Shown here: one piece after another, positions 15,765-25,275 of the stretch | Position numbering within the stretch: position 1 is the stretch's first letter | How the letters are laid out: each line of letters opens with the position of its first letter | DNA from: Gracilimonas sediminicola | Lineage (GTDB): Bacteria; Bacteroidota; Rhodothermia; Balneolales; Balneolaceae | Length of the DNA: 64,000 bases | Direction of reading: 5' to 3' | Assembly: GCF_024320785.1 (NCBI RefSeq) | Contig: NZ_JANDBC010000001.1 | Span: 454,617 to 518,616, forward strand | The notes under the pieces: generated by a model | Seen by the model: the letters and a program-made list of their open reading frames with translations, nothing else | Told to the model about the DNA's origin: nothing | Database searches by the model: none | Translations under genes and position numbers: made by a program

Positions 15765-17372
15765 ATGAGTGTAGATACAACAACCCAGCCAAACTCCGTA
15801 AAAAGCCTTGATTACCTTGGATTGGGTGACAACGAAAATGTGTTTTGGAACCTCTCACCTACCGAACTTTATGAACAGGCTATTCTCCGAAAAGAAGCTG
15901 TTCTCACCAAAGACTATGCCCTTAGGGTTTTAACCGGTGAGTTCACCGGGCGCTCTCCAATGGATAAATTCATTGTAGATCAACCATCTATCCACGATGA
16001 CATTGACTGGGGCGATGTAAACCAGCCAATTTCAGAAGATGTTTTTGATAACCTGTACGAAAAAGCCGTTAACTACCTGCAAGACAAAGACCTTTTTGTG
16101 AAAGACCTGTTTTGCGGTGCTGATGAAAAGAACAGACTGAACGTACGCGTTGTAAGTGAAGCCGCTTATCACGGGCTTTTTGCACATAACATGTTTATCC
16201 GCCCTACTGCTGAAGAACTGGAGAATCATGAGCCTGAATTTACGGTATTGGCTGCTCCACACCTTAAAGCCAATCCCGACAAAGATGGTACACGTACCAG
16301 CACATTTATACTGTGCAACTTTGACAAGAAAATTATCCTTATTGGTGGTACGCTTTATTCCGGAGAGGTGAAGAAAGGTATTTTCTCTGTAATGAATTAC
16401 CTGCTTCCCAAAAAAGGCGTAATGGCTATGCACTGCTCAGCCAACCATGATGAAAATGGCAAAACAGCTGTATTCTTCGGCCTTTCAGGAACCGGGAAAA
16501 CAACGCTCTCTGCTGATCCCGACAAGACGCTGATCGGTGATGACGAGCATGGTTGGAGCGATGAAGGCACCTTCAACTTTGAAGGCGGTTGCTATGCCAA
16601 AACCATCAATCTTTCCAAAGAAAATGAACCGCTGATTCATGCAACCACCAAGATGCCGGGAACCATCCTGGAGAATGTGGTGCTGGATGAAAATCGCGAA
16701 CCTGACTTTGATGATGTTAGCCTTACTCAAAACACCCGTTGTTCTTACCCGCTTCATTATATTCCAAACGCAAGCGAAACTGGCAAAGGCGGTCATCCGG
16801 AGAATATCATCTTTTTAACTTGTGATGCTTTCGGTGTACTCCCTCCTATCTCCAAACTGACACCGGATCAGGCTATGTACCACTTTATCAGTGGATATAC
16901 TGCTAAAGTAGCCGGTACTGAGCGTGGAGTTACAGAGCCTCAGGCCACATTCTCAGCATGTTTCGGAGCTCCTTTTATGCCCTTACACCCTACTGTGTAT
17001 GCCGAGTTGCTTGCCGAAAAAATCCGTAAGCACGACGCAAACGTATGGCTGGTCAACACCGGCTGGACCGGCGGAGAATACGGAGAAGGCCACCGAATGA
17101 AACTTCCTCACACACGAAAAATGCTGAGCGAAGCCATTGCAGGAAACCTCGAAAAGGTAGATTATGAAACCGATCCGGTTTTCGGATTCCAGATACCTAC
17201 TTCAGTTGACGGAGTGCCTTCAGAAGTGCTGATCCCTCGAAATACCTGGAAAGACAAAGAAGGCTACGACCAGAAAGCTAAAACGCTGGCTGAAATGTTC
17301 ATCCACAACTTTGAGCAGTTTAAAGACCAAGCCAGTGATGAATTGCTTGCCGCTGCTCCAAAGGCTGAATAG
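15765..17372 (+). CDS. pckA: Phosphoenolpyruvate carboxykinase (ATP)
   Basis: A 535-residue cytoplasmic enzyme that converts oxaloacetate and ATP to phosphoenolpyruvate, CO2 and ADP, the entry step of gluconeogenesis. It shows the ATP-type PEPCK landmarks: FTGRSPMDKF near 60-70, MHCSANHDENG near 220, the P-loop GLSGTGKTTLSADP at about 239-252, GDDEHGW with the metal-binding aspartates, and the NTGWTGGEYG stretch near 430. Length is normal. It is monocistronic with a 297-base upstream region that holds a LacI/cre-like palindrome and a TAnnTTTG promoter core, and a terminator directly after. Together these suggest carbon-source control. Confidence 0.98.
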   Translation: MSVDTTTQPNSVKSLDYLGLGDNENVFWNLSPTELYEQAILRKEAVLTKDYALRVLTGEFTGRSPMDKFIVDQPSIHDDIDWGDVNQPISEDVFDNLYEKAVNYLQDKDLFVKDLFCGADEKNRLNVRVVSEAAYHGLFAHNMFIRPTAEELENHEPEFTVLAAPHLKANPDKDGTRTSTFILCNFDKKIILIGGTLYSGEVKKGIFSVMNYLLPKKGVMAMHCSANHDENGKTAVFFGLSGTGKTTLSADPDKTLIGDDEHGWSDEGTFNFEGGCYAKTINLSKENEPLIHATTKMPGTILENVVLDENREPDFDDVSLTQNTRCSYPLHYIPNASETGKGGHPENIIFLTCDAFGVLPPISKLTPDQAMYHFISGYTAKVAGTERGVTEPQATFSACFGAPFMPLHPTVYAELLAEKIRKHDANVWLVNTGWTGGEYGEGHRMKLPHTRKMLSEAIAGNLEKVDYETDPVFGFQIPTSVDGVPSEVLIPRNTWKDKEGYDQKAKTLAEMFIHNFEQFKDQASDELLAAAPKAE

Positions 17373-17396
17373 TATTCGGCATATAGATACTTAAGC

Positions 17397-17432
17397 AAAA
17401 GCCTGTATCCATAAGGATGCAGGCTTTTTTAT
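17397..17432 (+). terminator. Intrinsic terminator of pckA
   Basis: An 11-bp stem (AGCCTGTATCC with GGATGCAGGCT, one G-U pair) extended by A-T pairs, a 4-base ATAA loop and a following T run. Confidence 0.9.
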
Positions 17433-17511
17433 TTTCCTCACTGAAACGACCGATAAGTTGCCAATTCCGATTCTGAATTTCGGAGTGAACGTTATTTTTG
17501 TATAATCGGGA

Positions 17512-18588
17512 ATGAAATTTTTCATCTCCCTTTTACTTGCTGCACTATGGCTCGTCGGTTGTGATTCAAATCAGGCACAGACCAACACTCTTGAACTCGT
17601 TATACCCAAGTCTTATACCATTCATAAAAGCCCGGAGTCACTTACCATAGATGGCGTGGCTGATGAAGCAAGCTGGGAACTCGCTCAATGGACCGACCCT
17701 TTTATTGATATTGAAGGCGATACTAATCGCAGTCCATATTTTGATACGCAGGTTAAAATGCTGTGGGATGAGGAGTACCTCTATTTCTTTGCTGAGATGG
17801 AGGAGGAGCATGTTTGGGGAGATATAACCGATCGGGATGCGGTTATTTTTTACAACAATGATTTTGAAATATTTATCAAGCCCAACCAGTTCCAGCCTTA
17901 CTATGCCGAGTTTGAAGTAAATGCTCTGGGCACACTTTGGGATTTATTCCTGGCTCGTCCCTATCGCAGAAACGGCCCTGTGTTAGATCACTGGGACCTA
18001 AATGGAACAGAAATTGGGATTGATGTCGACGGCACATTAAATGACCCTTCCGATATAGATGAAAGCTGGAGTGTTGAAATGGCTATCCCCATTAAGCCTG
18101 TTACTGCCATCGATCGTGGAGCTCAGTTCGGAGCCGGAAGCATGTGGAGAATCAACTTTTCGAGGGTACAGTGGCAGCATCAAATCGTTAATGGAAGTTA
18201 TGAAAAGAAGACCGATGACGATGGAAACCGGCTTCCTGAAAATAACTGGGTCTGGACTCAACAATCGGCTGTTGATATGCATCGGCCGGAACACTGGGGC
18301 TACCTATATTTTGCGGAAAGCCCGGATGAAGAGATCCAAAAAGATAAGTTAGTGAATGAATACCAGCTGCTATTCCAATTGTACAGAAATCAACTGGATT
18401 GGAAAAATACGAACGGGACATTTACCGACGATATAAAAGATTTAGGCGGACCTGATTTTTCAGTAAATGAACAGCCTGTTTCAGCCTCCGTTCATTTAAC
18501 CAAACTGGGATTTGAGCTCTCGGTTATTAATTCAGAGAACACTTCACTGACCATCAATCAAGACGGATATATTGTAAAATCACCATGA
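17512..18588 (+). CDS. Carbohydrate-binding family 9-like lipoprotein
   Basis: A 358-residue exported lipoprotein (lipobox LVGC, lipidated Cys17). The mature part matches the CBM9-like beta-sandwich family: LTIDGVADEASWELAQWTD near 44-62, MLWDEEYLYFFAEM near 83-96, then NNDFEIFIKP and YYAEFEVNALGTLWD. Family members bind glycans or appear as accessory modules, often next to glycoside hydrolases. No catalytic module is fused. Its stop overlaps the start of the next gene (18585) by 4 bases (ATGA), so the two are translationally coupled and probably act on the same substrate at the cell surface or in the periplasm. The ligand cannot be inferred. Confidence 0.85.
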   Translation: MKFFISLLLAALWLVGCDSNQAQTNTLELVIPKSYTIHKSPESLTIDGVADEASWELAQWTDPFIDIEGDTNRSPYFDTQVKMLWDEEYLYFFAEMEEEHVWGDITDRDAVIFYNNDFEIFIKPNQFQPYYAEFEVNALGTLWDLFLARPYRRNGPVLDHWDLNGTEIGIDVDGTLNDPSDIDESWSVEMAIPIKPVTAIDRGAQFGAGSMWRINFSRVQWQHQIVNGSYEKKTDDDGNRLPENNWVWTQQSAVDMHRPEHWGYLYFAESPDEEIQKDKLVNEYQLLFQLYRNQLDWKNTNGTFTDDIKDLGGPDFSVNEQPVSASVHLTKLGFELSVINSENTSLTINQDGYIVKSP

Positions 18589-19649
18589 AAAAACTGCTTC
18601 TCTTTTTAATAGCCAACACCTTTCTGCTTCTTAGCTGTAGTGAAAAGCCCCCTGAGACTTCCTTTATGATTGCCGCCTGGACCGGAGGTGATATCGCAGA
18701 AACCGAAGAAGAGTGGCATACACAACTTGATCATTTTTCGTCAAACGGGCTCACCGATCTTTTTCTTTCTGCCAGCCCCGAAGAGACCGGGCTGGTGGTA
18801 AATCTCGCCGATAACTATAACATAAACATTCATGCCTGGGTATGGACGCTAAACCGCCCCGGAGACACCACGGCTGCTCAACACCCTGAATGGTACGCTG
18901 TAAACAGAAACGGCGACAACTCATACGATTACAGAGCTTATGTGGATTACTACCAGTGGCTCTCACCCTTCTCTGAAGGTGCAAGAGATTATATCAAATC
19001 CAATATGGCCAAATACGCTAAAATTCCCGGGCTTACTTCCGTTCATCTCGACTATGTAAGATATGTAGATGTTATTCTCGGGGCAGATCTTCAGCCTAAA
19101 TACGATCTGGTTCAGGACCGGCAGTTTCCAGAATATGATTATGGATATCACCCCAATGCACGCCGGGAATTTGAAGAGCTCTTTGGTGTAGATCCAATGC
19201 AAATGGAGCATCCCGAGTTGAGTATGGAATGGCTGCAGTTTAGACTGAACGCCGTAACCAGCCTGGTGAATGAGATTGCCGAAATTGTACATAATGAAGA
19301 CAAGATGCTTACAGCTGCTGTATTTCCATTTCCGGAAATGAGCCGGCAGATGGTTCGGCAAGACTGGGCCAGCTGGGATCTTGATTTCGCCCTCCCCATG
19401 CTGTACCAAAACTTTTATCGCCAAAACCTGGAGTGGATTCAGTTTTCAACCGAACAGGGTGTTCGTGAAGCCCACGACCGTTTTGACATCGTGGCCGGAC
19501 TTTACATTCCGGCACTGAATCCTGAGGAATTGCAAACAGCTGTTCAAAAAGCCAAGGCAGGCGGGGCTATAGGAATTTCCGTGTTTGATATCAATGCCTT
19601 GAGTGAAGAGCACTGGAAAGTACTAAGTAGTATCAGCAGTCGGAATTAA
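18585..19649 (+). CDS. GHL10-like (glycosyl hydrolase-like 10) TIM-barrel lipoprotein
   Basis: A 354-residue lipoprotein (lipobox LLSC, Cys18). The sequence has the look of the GHL10/YngK-type and related putative glycoside hydrolase families: FMIAAWTGG at the start of the barrel, INIHAWVWTLNRPGD near 80-95, LSPFSEGARDYI near 122-133, HLDYVRYVD near 152-160, and a late DFALPMLYQNFY. The HLDYVRY motif is the conserved acidic segment of these barrels. It overlaps the CBM9-like gene by 4 bases and its 3' end overlaps prfA on the other strand by 4 bases. The substrate and even the hydrolytic activity are not established for most family members. Confidence 0.7.
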   Translation: MKKLLLFLIANTFLLLSCSEKPPETSFMIAAWTGGDIAETEEEWHTQLDHFSSNGLTDLFLSASPEETGLVVNLADNYNINIHAWVWTLNRPGDTTAAQHPEWYAVNRNGDNSYDYRAYVDYYQWLSPFSEGARDYIKSNMAKYAKIPGLTSVHLDYVRYVDVILGADLQPKYDLVQDRQFPEYDYGYHPNARREFEELFGVDPMQMEHPELSMEWLQFRLNAVTSLVNEIAEIVHNEDKMLTAAVFPFPEMSRQMVRQDWASWDLDFALPMLYQNFYRQNLEWIQFSTEQGVREAHDRFDIVAGLYIPALNPEELQTAVQKAKAGGAIGISVFDINALSEEHWKVLSSISSRN

Positions 19650-20725
19650 TCCTCTGCCAGTGCATTCAGTTTCTCAAGGTTATCCTGAACCCGGAGTGCT
19701 TCAATCGCTTCATCGATGCCGCCTTTCATGATGTTATCTAAATCATAAAGCGTAAGATTGATGCGGTGATCCGTAAACCGACCCTGAGGGAAATTATAGG
19801 TACGGATTTTAGCGGAACGGTCGCCCGTAGAAACCTGACTTTTTCGCTCAGCAGCTCTCTCCTTCTGCTTTTCCTCCAGCTCAATATCATACATCTTAGC
19901 CCGAAGCATGGTCATGGCTTTTTCTTTGTTTTGATGCTGAGAACGCTCTTCCTGACATTCCACTACAATGCCGGACGGTTCGTGGGTCAAACGTATAGCA
20001 GAATCTGTTTTATTTACGTGCTGCCCACCGGCTCCACTCGCCCGAAATGTATCCACACGGATATCGGCTGGATTGATATGGATATCCACTTCTTCAACTT
20101 CCGGAAGTACAGCTACCGTTGCAGCCGAGGTATGAACCCTTCCCTGGCTTTCGGTTTCAGGTACCCGTTGTACACGATGAACCCCGCTTTCGTACTTCAT
20201 CTTACCAAACACTTCTTCTCCTTCCAGCTGAAATACAATTTCCTTGTATCCGCCTTTCTCGGAATGAGCGATACTCATGATACTCATCTTCCAGCCCTGT
20301 TTGTCGGCATAACGACGATACATTTCAAACAAATCTCCGGCAAAAATAGCGGCTTCATCACCGCCGGTTCCCGCTCTCACTTCAATAATGGCATTCTTGG
20401 AATCTTCAGGGTCTTTAGGAATCAGCTTCATTTTGATTTCCTCTTCCAGCTCTGCTAACTCCTTCTTGATCTCAGCATTTTCTTCGCGAGCCATCTCCGT
20501 AATCTCGGCATCCTCATTCATCTCAATGAGTTCTTTGTTGCCTTCCTGCCGGTTTTTAAGGTCTTTCCAGGTATCGTAATCCTGAACCAGTTCTTCCAGA
20601 TCGCTGCGTTCTTTGGTGAGCTCAGTATATTTATCAGGATCATCGAACACGGCCGGGTCACTCATTGCCGCATTCACTTCTTCGAACCTTGATTTAATTT
20701 GCTTTAGCTTTTCTTCTATATCCAT
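19646..20725 (-). CDS. prfA: Peptide chain release factor 1
   Basis: A 359-residue class I release factor that recognises UAA and UAG and triggers hydrolysis of peptidyl-tRNA on the ribosome. The catalytic GGQ is at 233-235 (GAGGQHVNKTDS) and the stop-codon tripeptide is P-E-T at 189-191 in VPETESQGRVHTS, a PxT motif as in RF1 rather than the SPF of RF2. A domain 1 coiled coil occupies the first 100 residues. Length is normal. It ends 4 bases inside the convergent lipoprotein gene and is divergent from purK with a 133-base promoter region. The usual hemK/prmC partner is not adjacent. Confidence 0.97.
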   Translation of the reverse strand: MDIEEKLKQIKSRFEEVNAAMSDPAVFDDPDKYTELTKERSDLEELVQDYDTWKDLKNRQEGNKELIEMNEDAEITEMAREENAEIKKELAELEEEIKMKLIPKDPEDSKNAIIEVRAGTGGDEAAIFAGDLFEMYRRYADKQGWKMSIMSIAHSEKGGYKEIVFQLEGEEVFGKMKYESGVHRVQRVPETESQGRVHTSAATVAVLPEVEEVDIHINPADIRVDTFRASGAGGQHVNKTDSAIRLTHEPSGIVVECQEERSQHQNKEKAMTMLRAKMYDIELEEKQKERAAERKSQVSTGDRSAKIRTYNFPQGRFTDHRINLTLYDLDNIMKGGIDEAIEALRVQDNLEKLNALAED

Positions 20726-20858
20726 TGTAGAGCTGATATTATTTCAGCCCTGAAATTAAGGATTAAGAATCAGTATTAATACCGGTTTTATGAAAAGCTT
20801 TACTTCTATAAATAGATTCACTCCCCAATCATCCTTACCTTAAAAGAAAAACCCTGCT

Positions 20859-22019
20859 ATGCCCCGTACTTCTATACCCGCCAATCTTAAGCTTGGATTT
20901 TTAGGTGCCGGTCAGCTGGCCCGGATGAGTTCTCTTGAAGCCTTTCGGTTTGGTATTCAGGTTGCCGTTTTTTCGGACCGGACTGAGAATGAGCCTGTTC
21001 AGTTTATGACTCCTTATTCCACCTCCGGTTCGTTTGACTCTGTTGATGACATGGTGAAATTTGCCAAAGAATGTGATGTCATCACTCTGGAAAATGAATT
21101 TATCAGTTCAGATATCCTGAAAAAAGTACAGGAGAAAAGCGGCACTCCGATCTATCCCTCTCCGGAAAGCTTTGCCTTGATTGAAAACAAGCTGATTGAA
21201 AAGCAAACCTTCGAAGCTGCGGGAATTCCGGTAACTCCATATAAGCTGGTCAGAAATGAATCGGACCTGGAACAGTTTGGGGAAGATCATGGCTGGCCGT
21301 ATATGCTGAAGTCTTCCAAAGGGGGATATGACGGATATGGAAATGAAACCGTGAACAATATGGAAGAGGCTCAAGAAGCATTCTCAAACCTGGGCGGCGA
21401 CAAAGGACAAGACATTTTAGCCGAAGCCTTTGTGGATTTCACAAAAGAACTGGCCGTTCAGGTAGCCCGAAACGAAACCGGTACGGTTGTTTATCCCTGC
21501 TGCGAAACAGTTCAGAAAGATCATATCTGTGTGGCCGTTTTATCACCGGCCCCTGTAGAGAATATTGTTCGGGAAATGGCCCAGGAACTGGCCGTGAAAG
21601 CCACTGAAGCTATTGACGGCAAGGGGATTTTCGCCTACGAGTTTTTCCTGACAAAAGAAGGCTCTCTGATCCTGAATGAATCCGCACCCCGGCCTCACAA
21701 TTCCGGTCATTACACCATTGAAGGAACCGTGGCCTCCCAATTCGAAAATCATGTTCGGGCGGTTCTCGGACTTCCCCTCGGTTCAAGCCGATTGAATAAA
21801 CCGGCCGTTGCCATGATCAACTTGCTGGGCACACATAAACGTCCGGCCGAAACCGATCATATTAAAGAAGCCTTAGCGGAAGAAAACGGGCACCTTCACG
21901 TATATGGAAAGGTAGATAGCAAAGTTGGCCGGAAGATGGCACATTATACTTTGCTTGGGGATGATTTAGAGGAGACTCATCAACGGGCCATCGAGCTTAC
22001 AAAAAGTATTGAAATATGA
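20859..22019 (+). CDS. purK: N5-carboxyaminoimidazole ribonucleotide synthase
   Basis: A 386-residue ATP-grasp enzyme that carboxylates AIR with ATP and bicarbonate to N5-CAIR in purine biosynthesis. The N terminus has the glycine-rich LGFLGAGQLARM near 12-23; the ATP-grasp core shows YMLKSSKGGYDGYGNE near 147-162, EAFVDFTKELAVQVARN and a late FFLTKEGSLILNESAPRPHNSGH, which is a PurK hallmark. Length is standard. It is followed, with a 4-base overlap, by a small lipoprotein gene and then by purE, so the purKE pair is interrupted by an unrelated gene. Confidence 0.96.
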   Translation: MPRTSIPANLKLGFLGAGQLARMSSLEAFRFGIQVAVFSDRTENEPVQFMTPYSTSGSFDSVDDMVKFAKECDVITLENEFISSDILKKVQEKSGTPIYPSPESFALIENKLIEKQTFEAAGIPVTPYKLVRNESDLEQFGEDHGWPYMLKSSKGGYDGYGNETVNNMEEAQEAFSNLGGDKGQDILAEAFVDFTKELAVQVARNETGTVVYPCCETVQKDHICVAVLSPAPVENIVREMAQELAVKATEAIDGKGIFAYEFFLTKEGSLILNESAPRPHNSGHYTIEGTVASQFENHVRAVLGLPLGSSRLNKPAVAMINLLGTHKRPAETDHIKEALAEENGHLHVYGKVDSKVGRKMAHYTLLGDDLEETHQRAIELTKSIEI

Positions 22020-22603
22020 AACTATTTCTCGCTCTGCTTTTTTCTGGAATGATCGCGTTCTCCTGTAAGGAAGCCCAACCTCACTTTTTGGAAATAAATG
22101 GCGATAAAATAATTTCAAACCATGCCCTCAAGTTTGAGTTAACAAAACCCAATGGGTTTCGAATTGCTGAACCCGTCACCCACTACCCTACCTTTAACGA
22201 ACATCCATTCAAAGTCTCTTTAGGTGGATTCATTGCTGATTCAGAAGCCGTGTTTGTACATGCCGAAGAAGTATTAGATAAGTCGGGTACGTTAGACTAT
22301 TCTTCCCTTCCCAGAGACACTCTTTCTAATATCGAATTTGGAATACGCTCTATGTGTGCTGAGTTGACAGAAGATGAGATTCAGGAAGAGCATGATATTT
22401 TATACCTACAGAAACACGGTTTTACATTACAACCGGGAGTATTTTTGATTCAGTTTTTAAAAAATACAGATGATATGAACATGGAATATATTCTTAGTTA
22501 TGCAACGACCGTTTCATCATGTTCAGTTGAAGCAGACACTGATTTTAAAGAAAGCGTACGGAAAAGAGTTCAGACTATAGTAGAACTTAAGAAACTGAAC
22601 TGA
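22016..22603 (+). CDS. Hypothetical lipoprotein between purK and purE
   Basis: A 195-residue predicted lipoprotein (lipobox AFSC, Cys17) that I do not recognise. After the lipid anchor the protein is a mixed acidic domain with a few cysteines (near 118 and 170) that might form a disulfide, and no repeats or membrane spans. It starts inside the purK stop codon (ATGA overlap), so it is cotranslated with a cytoplasmic purine enzyme although it should sit in the outer or inner membrane. A 72-base gap with a palindromic repeat separates it from purE. Function is unknown. Confidence 0.7.
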   Translation: MKLFLALLFSGMIAFSCKEAQPHFLEINGDKIISNHALKFELTKPNGFRIAEPVTHYPTFNEHPFKVSLGGFIADSEAVFVHAEEVLDKSGTLDYSSLPRDTLSNIEFGIRSMCAELTEDEIQEEHDILYLQKHGFTLQPGVFLIQFLKNTDDMNMEYILSYATTVSSCSVEADTDFKESVRKRVQTIVELKKLN

Positions 22604-22613
22604 GCGTAATTTT

Positions 22614-22650
22614 ACCTTGTCATGCTGAACTTGTTTCAGCATCTTTATTG
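22614..22650. repeat. REP-like palindromic intergenic repeat
   Basis: An 8-bp perfect stem (ATGCTGAA at 22622-22629 with TTCAGCAT at 22635-22642, 5-base loop) sits in the short gap before purE. The sequence around it (TTGTCATGCTGAAC ... TTTCAGCATC) is the hallmark of a widespread small intergenic repeat whose minus-strand translation gives LKQVQHD. Confidence 0.6.
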
Positions 22651-22675
22651 AAACCCGAAATCGAATAAACAAGCA

Positions 22676-23161
22676 ATGAGTAATCCAATCGTCGGAGTAG
22701 TAATGGGCAGCGACAGCGACTGGCCCACCATGAAAGAAGCCACTGAAATCCTGGATCACTTTGGCGTGCCTTACGAAAAGCGCGTGGTTTCTGCTCACCG
22801 TACACCCGATATAATGGCTGATTATGGCAAAGAGGCCCGGAGTCGGGGAATTAAAGTCATTATAGCAGGTGCAGGTGGTGCCGCTCACCTTCCCGGAATG
22901 CTTGCCAGCCATACTACACTACCTGTAATTGGTGTTCCCGTTAAGACGACCGCGCTCGGCGGTGTGGATAGTCTCTACTCCATCGTTCAAATGCCAAACG
23001 GCATTCCGGTAGCTACGGTAGCCATTGGGAAAGCGAAAAATGCCGGACTCCTTGCCGCCCGCATGTTGGGAATGAATGACAAGGCTCTGGGCCAAAAGCT
23101 GGAAGCTTATCACAAGGAAATGGCCGAAGAGTCGATGAAGAAGACGGATAATTTAAAGTAG
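22676..23161 (+). CDS. purE: N5-carboxyaminoimidazole ribonucleotide mutase, class I
   Basis: A 161-residue enzyme that moves the carboxyl group of N5-CAIR to give CAIR, the step after PurK. The class I signature is clear: [12 protein letters not shown] (8-19), SAHRTPD (39-45, with the catalytic His41) and [12 protein letters not shown] near 64-75. It normally forms a cytoplasmic octamer. It lies 656 bases downstream of purK with a small lipoprotein gene between them, so the pair is still in one likely transcript. No terminator is obvious; the 134-base gap after it carries a short AGGATATTTATCCT palindrome at 23177-23190. Confidence 0.97.
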   Translation: MSNPIVGVVMGSDSDWPTMKEATEILDHFGVPYEKRVVSAHRTPDIMADYGKEARSRGIKVIIAGAGGAAHLPGMLASHTTLPVIGVPVKTTALGGVDSLYSIVQMPNGIPVATVAIGKAKNAGLLAARMLGMNDKALGQKLEAYHKEMAEESMKKTDNLK

Positions 23162-23295
23162 ATATATTTATTTACAAGGATATTTATCCTGATCCTGGTC
23201 CTTAAAAAGCAGCCTGTCACTATATCTAATTACCATTCTTCTAAGGATGAACATTAACGAGCATACTTTATAATTAACTTTTAATCGATCAAGAA

Positions 23296-25110
23296 ATGAA
23301 GTTCATCATATTCCTTCTGGTAGCCATTTCAGCCTTGCCTGCCAAGGCTCAATCTCTTCTCATTATGAATGTTCATGAAAGAGATACAACTTCATTAAAT
23401 GGTTCTTGGAAGTATATCATAGATCCTTACGAAAATGGTTTCTATAACTACCGATATGAGCCTTTTGACAAGCAGGAAAACCCTTCATGGGCCGGGTATT
23501 TCATGGATGCTAAACCCACTAATAAATCGGACCTCCTTGAGTACGATTGGGATAACTCTCCTGAAATCAAAGTTCCGGGAGATTGGAATCATCAGGAGGA
23601 AAAGTTCGAATACTATGAAGGTTCTGTTTGGTACCGGAAGACCTTCAGCTATTCAAAAGAAGCAGCAGAGAACCGTGTTTTTATTCATTTCGGAGCTGTT
23701 AATTATGAAGCACATGTGTATCTGAATGGAGAAAAATTGGGTGTACATAAAGGGGGGTTCACCCCATTTCAGTTTGAAGTCACTAACCTTCTGGAAGAAG
23801 AAAACTCCCTTGTGCTAATGGTAAACAACAACCGACATGCAGTAGATGTGCCCACACTTAATACTGACTGGTGGAATTACGGAGGCATTACCCGCGATGT
23901 TCTTCTTTTTGAAGAGAAGCCCACGTTTATAGCAGATTATATGATCCAGCTCAATCCACGAAATCCTAAAGAAATTACTGGATTCATACAACTGAATGGA
24001 AATAACCTTCGATCCAAACTTACCCTGAATATACCTGAGTTAGATATCAACAAACGCTTTTCAATAAATGAAAAAGGCCGGGTAGATTTCTCCATTATAG
24101 ACTCAGATATCAGCTATTGGTCTCCAGATAATCCGAAGTTATACACAGTTAAACTATCTTATAGAGATGAAATCTTGAGTGATCAAATTGGTTTCAGAAC
24201 TATAAAAACTGATGGAGGGAGTATTTTACTGAACGGTAATAAGATCTATCTGAAAGGGATCTCTATCCATGAAGAAAACCCTTATCGCATTGGGCGTGCA
24301 TATTCAAAGCAAGATGCTGAGTTGTTACTTGGGTGGGCAAAAGAGCTGGGCTGCAATTATGTACGGCTGGCACATTACCCTCACAATGAACATATGATTG
24401 AAATGGCTAACGAAATGGGACTTTTGGTATGGGAGGAAGTGCCGGTGTATTGGACCATTCAATGGGACAATGAGGAAACCTATCAAAATGCAGAGGCCCA
24501 GCTCACTGCTATGATTAATCGGGACAAGAATAGTGCAGCAACTATCATTTGGTCGCTAGCAAACGAAACACCACCAAGTGATGCCCGAAATGAGTTTTTG
24601 CGTAAACTCTCTGAAACTGCCCGCTCTATTGATCAAACCCGTTTATTAAGCGCAGCTATGGAAATACATAGCAAAGCCGGCCAGCCCAATATAAAAATGG
24701 TCGAAGATAAGCTCACTGACTATGTAGACTTGGTAAGCTTTAATCAGTATATCGGTTGGTATGATGGACTTCCCTCCAAGACTCAGGAAATCAGTTTTAA
24801 GATTCCTTACGACAAACCGGTCATTATTTCTGAATTCGGAGCCGGAGCCAAGAAAGGGTTTCATGGCGATTCCCTAACAAGATGGACTGAAGAATACCAA
24901 GCCGATACCTATGAAAAGAATCTGGAAATGATTAAGGAAATCCCAAACATTGCGGGTATATCACCCTGGATATTGGTTGATTTTCGATCTCCCCGGCGTC
25001 ATTTAGCCAAAATTCAAGACGGCTGGAACCGCAAAGGATTGCTTTCCAATGCGGGAGAAAAGAAACAGGCGTGGTATGTGCTTCAGAATTTTTATGAGAA
25101 TAACTGGTAG
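23296..25110 (+). CDS. Glycoside hydrolase family 2 (beta-glucuronidase/galactosidase-like), secreted
   Basis: A 604-residue exported GH2 enzyme with a signal peptide ending near AKA (residue 18). Order: jelly-roll sugar-binding domain (about 30-210, with VPGDWN and GAVNYEAHVYLNGE), immunoglobulin-like domain (about 215-310), TIM barrel (about 315-604). The barrel holds the acid/base Glu424 in WSLANE and the nucleophile Glu513 in ISEFGA, plus the RLAHYPHNE segment typical of beta-glucuronidases. It is about the size of UidA-type enzymes. It should cleave a beta-linked terminal sugar in the periplasm or outside. It stands alone: no SusC/SusD pair is adjacent, so I would not call a polysaccharide utilisation locus. 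Confidence 0.93.
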   Translation: MKFIIFLLVAISALPAKAQSLLIMNVHERDTTSLNGSWKYIIDPYENGFYNYRYEPFDKQENPSWAGYFMDAKPTNKSDLLEYDWDNSPEIKVPGDWNHQEEKFEYYEGSVWYRKTFSYSKEAAENRVFIHFGAVNYEAHVYLNGEKLGVHKGGFTPFQFEVTNLLEEENSLVLMVNNNRHAVDVPTLNTDWWNYGGITRDVLLFEEKPTFIADYMIQLNPRNPKEITGFIQLNGNNLRSKLTLNIPELDINKRFSINEKGRVDFSIIDSDISYWSPDNPKLYTVKLSYRDEILSDQIGFRTIKTDGGSILLNGNKIYLKGISIHEENPYRIGRAYSKQDAELLLGWAKELGCNYVRLAHYPHNEHMIEMANEMGLLVWEEVPVYWTIQWDNEETYQNAEAQLTAMINRDKNSAATIIWSLANETPPSDARNEFLRKLSETARSIDQTRLLSAAMEIHSKAGQPNIKMVEDKLTDYVDLVSFNQYIGWYDGLPSKTQEISFKIPYDKPVIISEFGAGAKKGFHGDSLTRWTEEYQADTYEKNLEMIKEIPNIAGISPWILVDFRSPRRHLAKIQDGWNRKGLLSNAGEKKQAWYVLQNFYENNW

Positions 25111-25275
25111 CAATTTAATTTCTGTATAAAATTATTCCGCCGTAATCCTTTGTGAAAGGCCTAAAATAACGTACTTTTAGAATGGATTTACGTTGATACT
25201 TAGACTTTTGAATTCATTCAGATTTTAGCTCTGATTTCTCCTATATCCGATAATTTTTAACCACATTTTGATACT

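Noticed and set aside
19766-20458. Long plus-strand open frame of 230 codons opposite prfA
   Set aside because: It lies fully inside prfA on the other strand, has a Phe/His/Leu-rich composition typical of antisense frames and no family motif.
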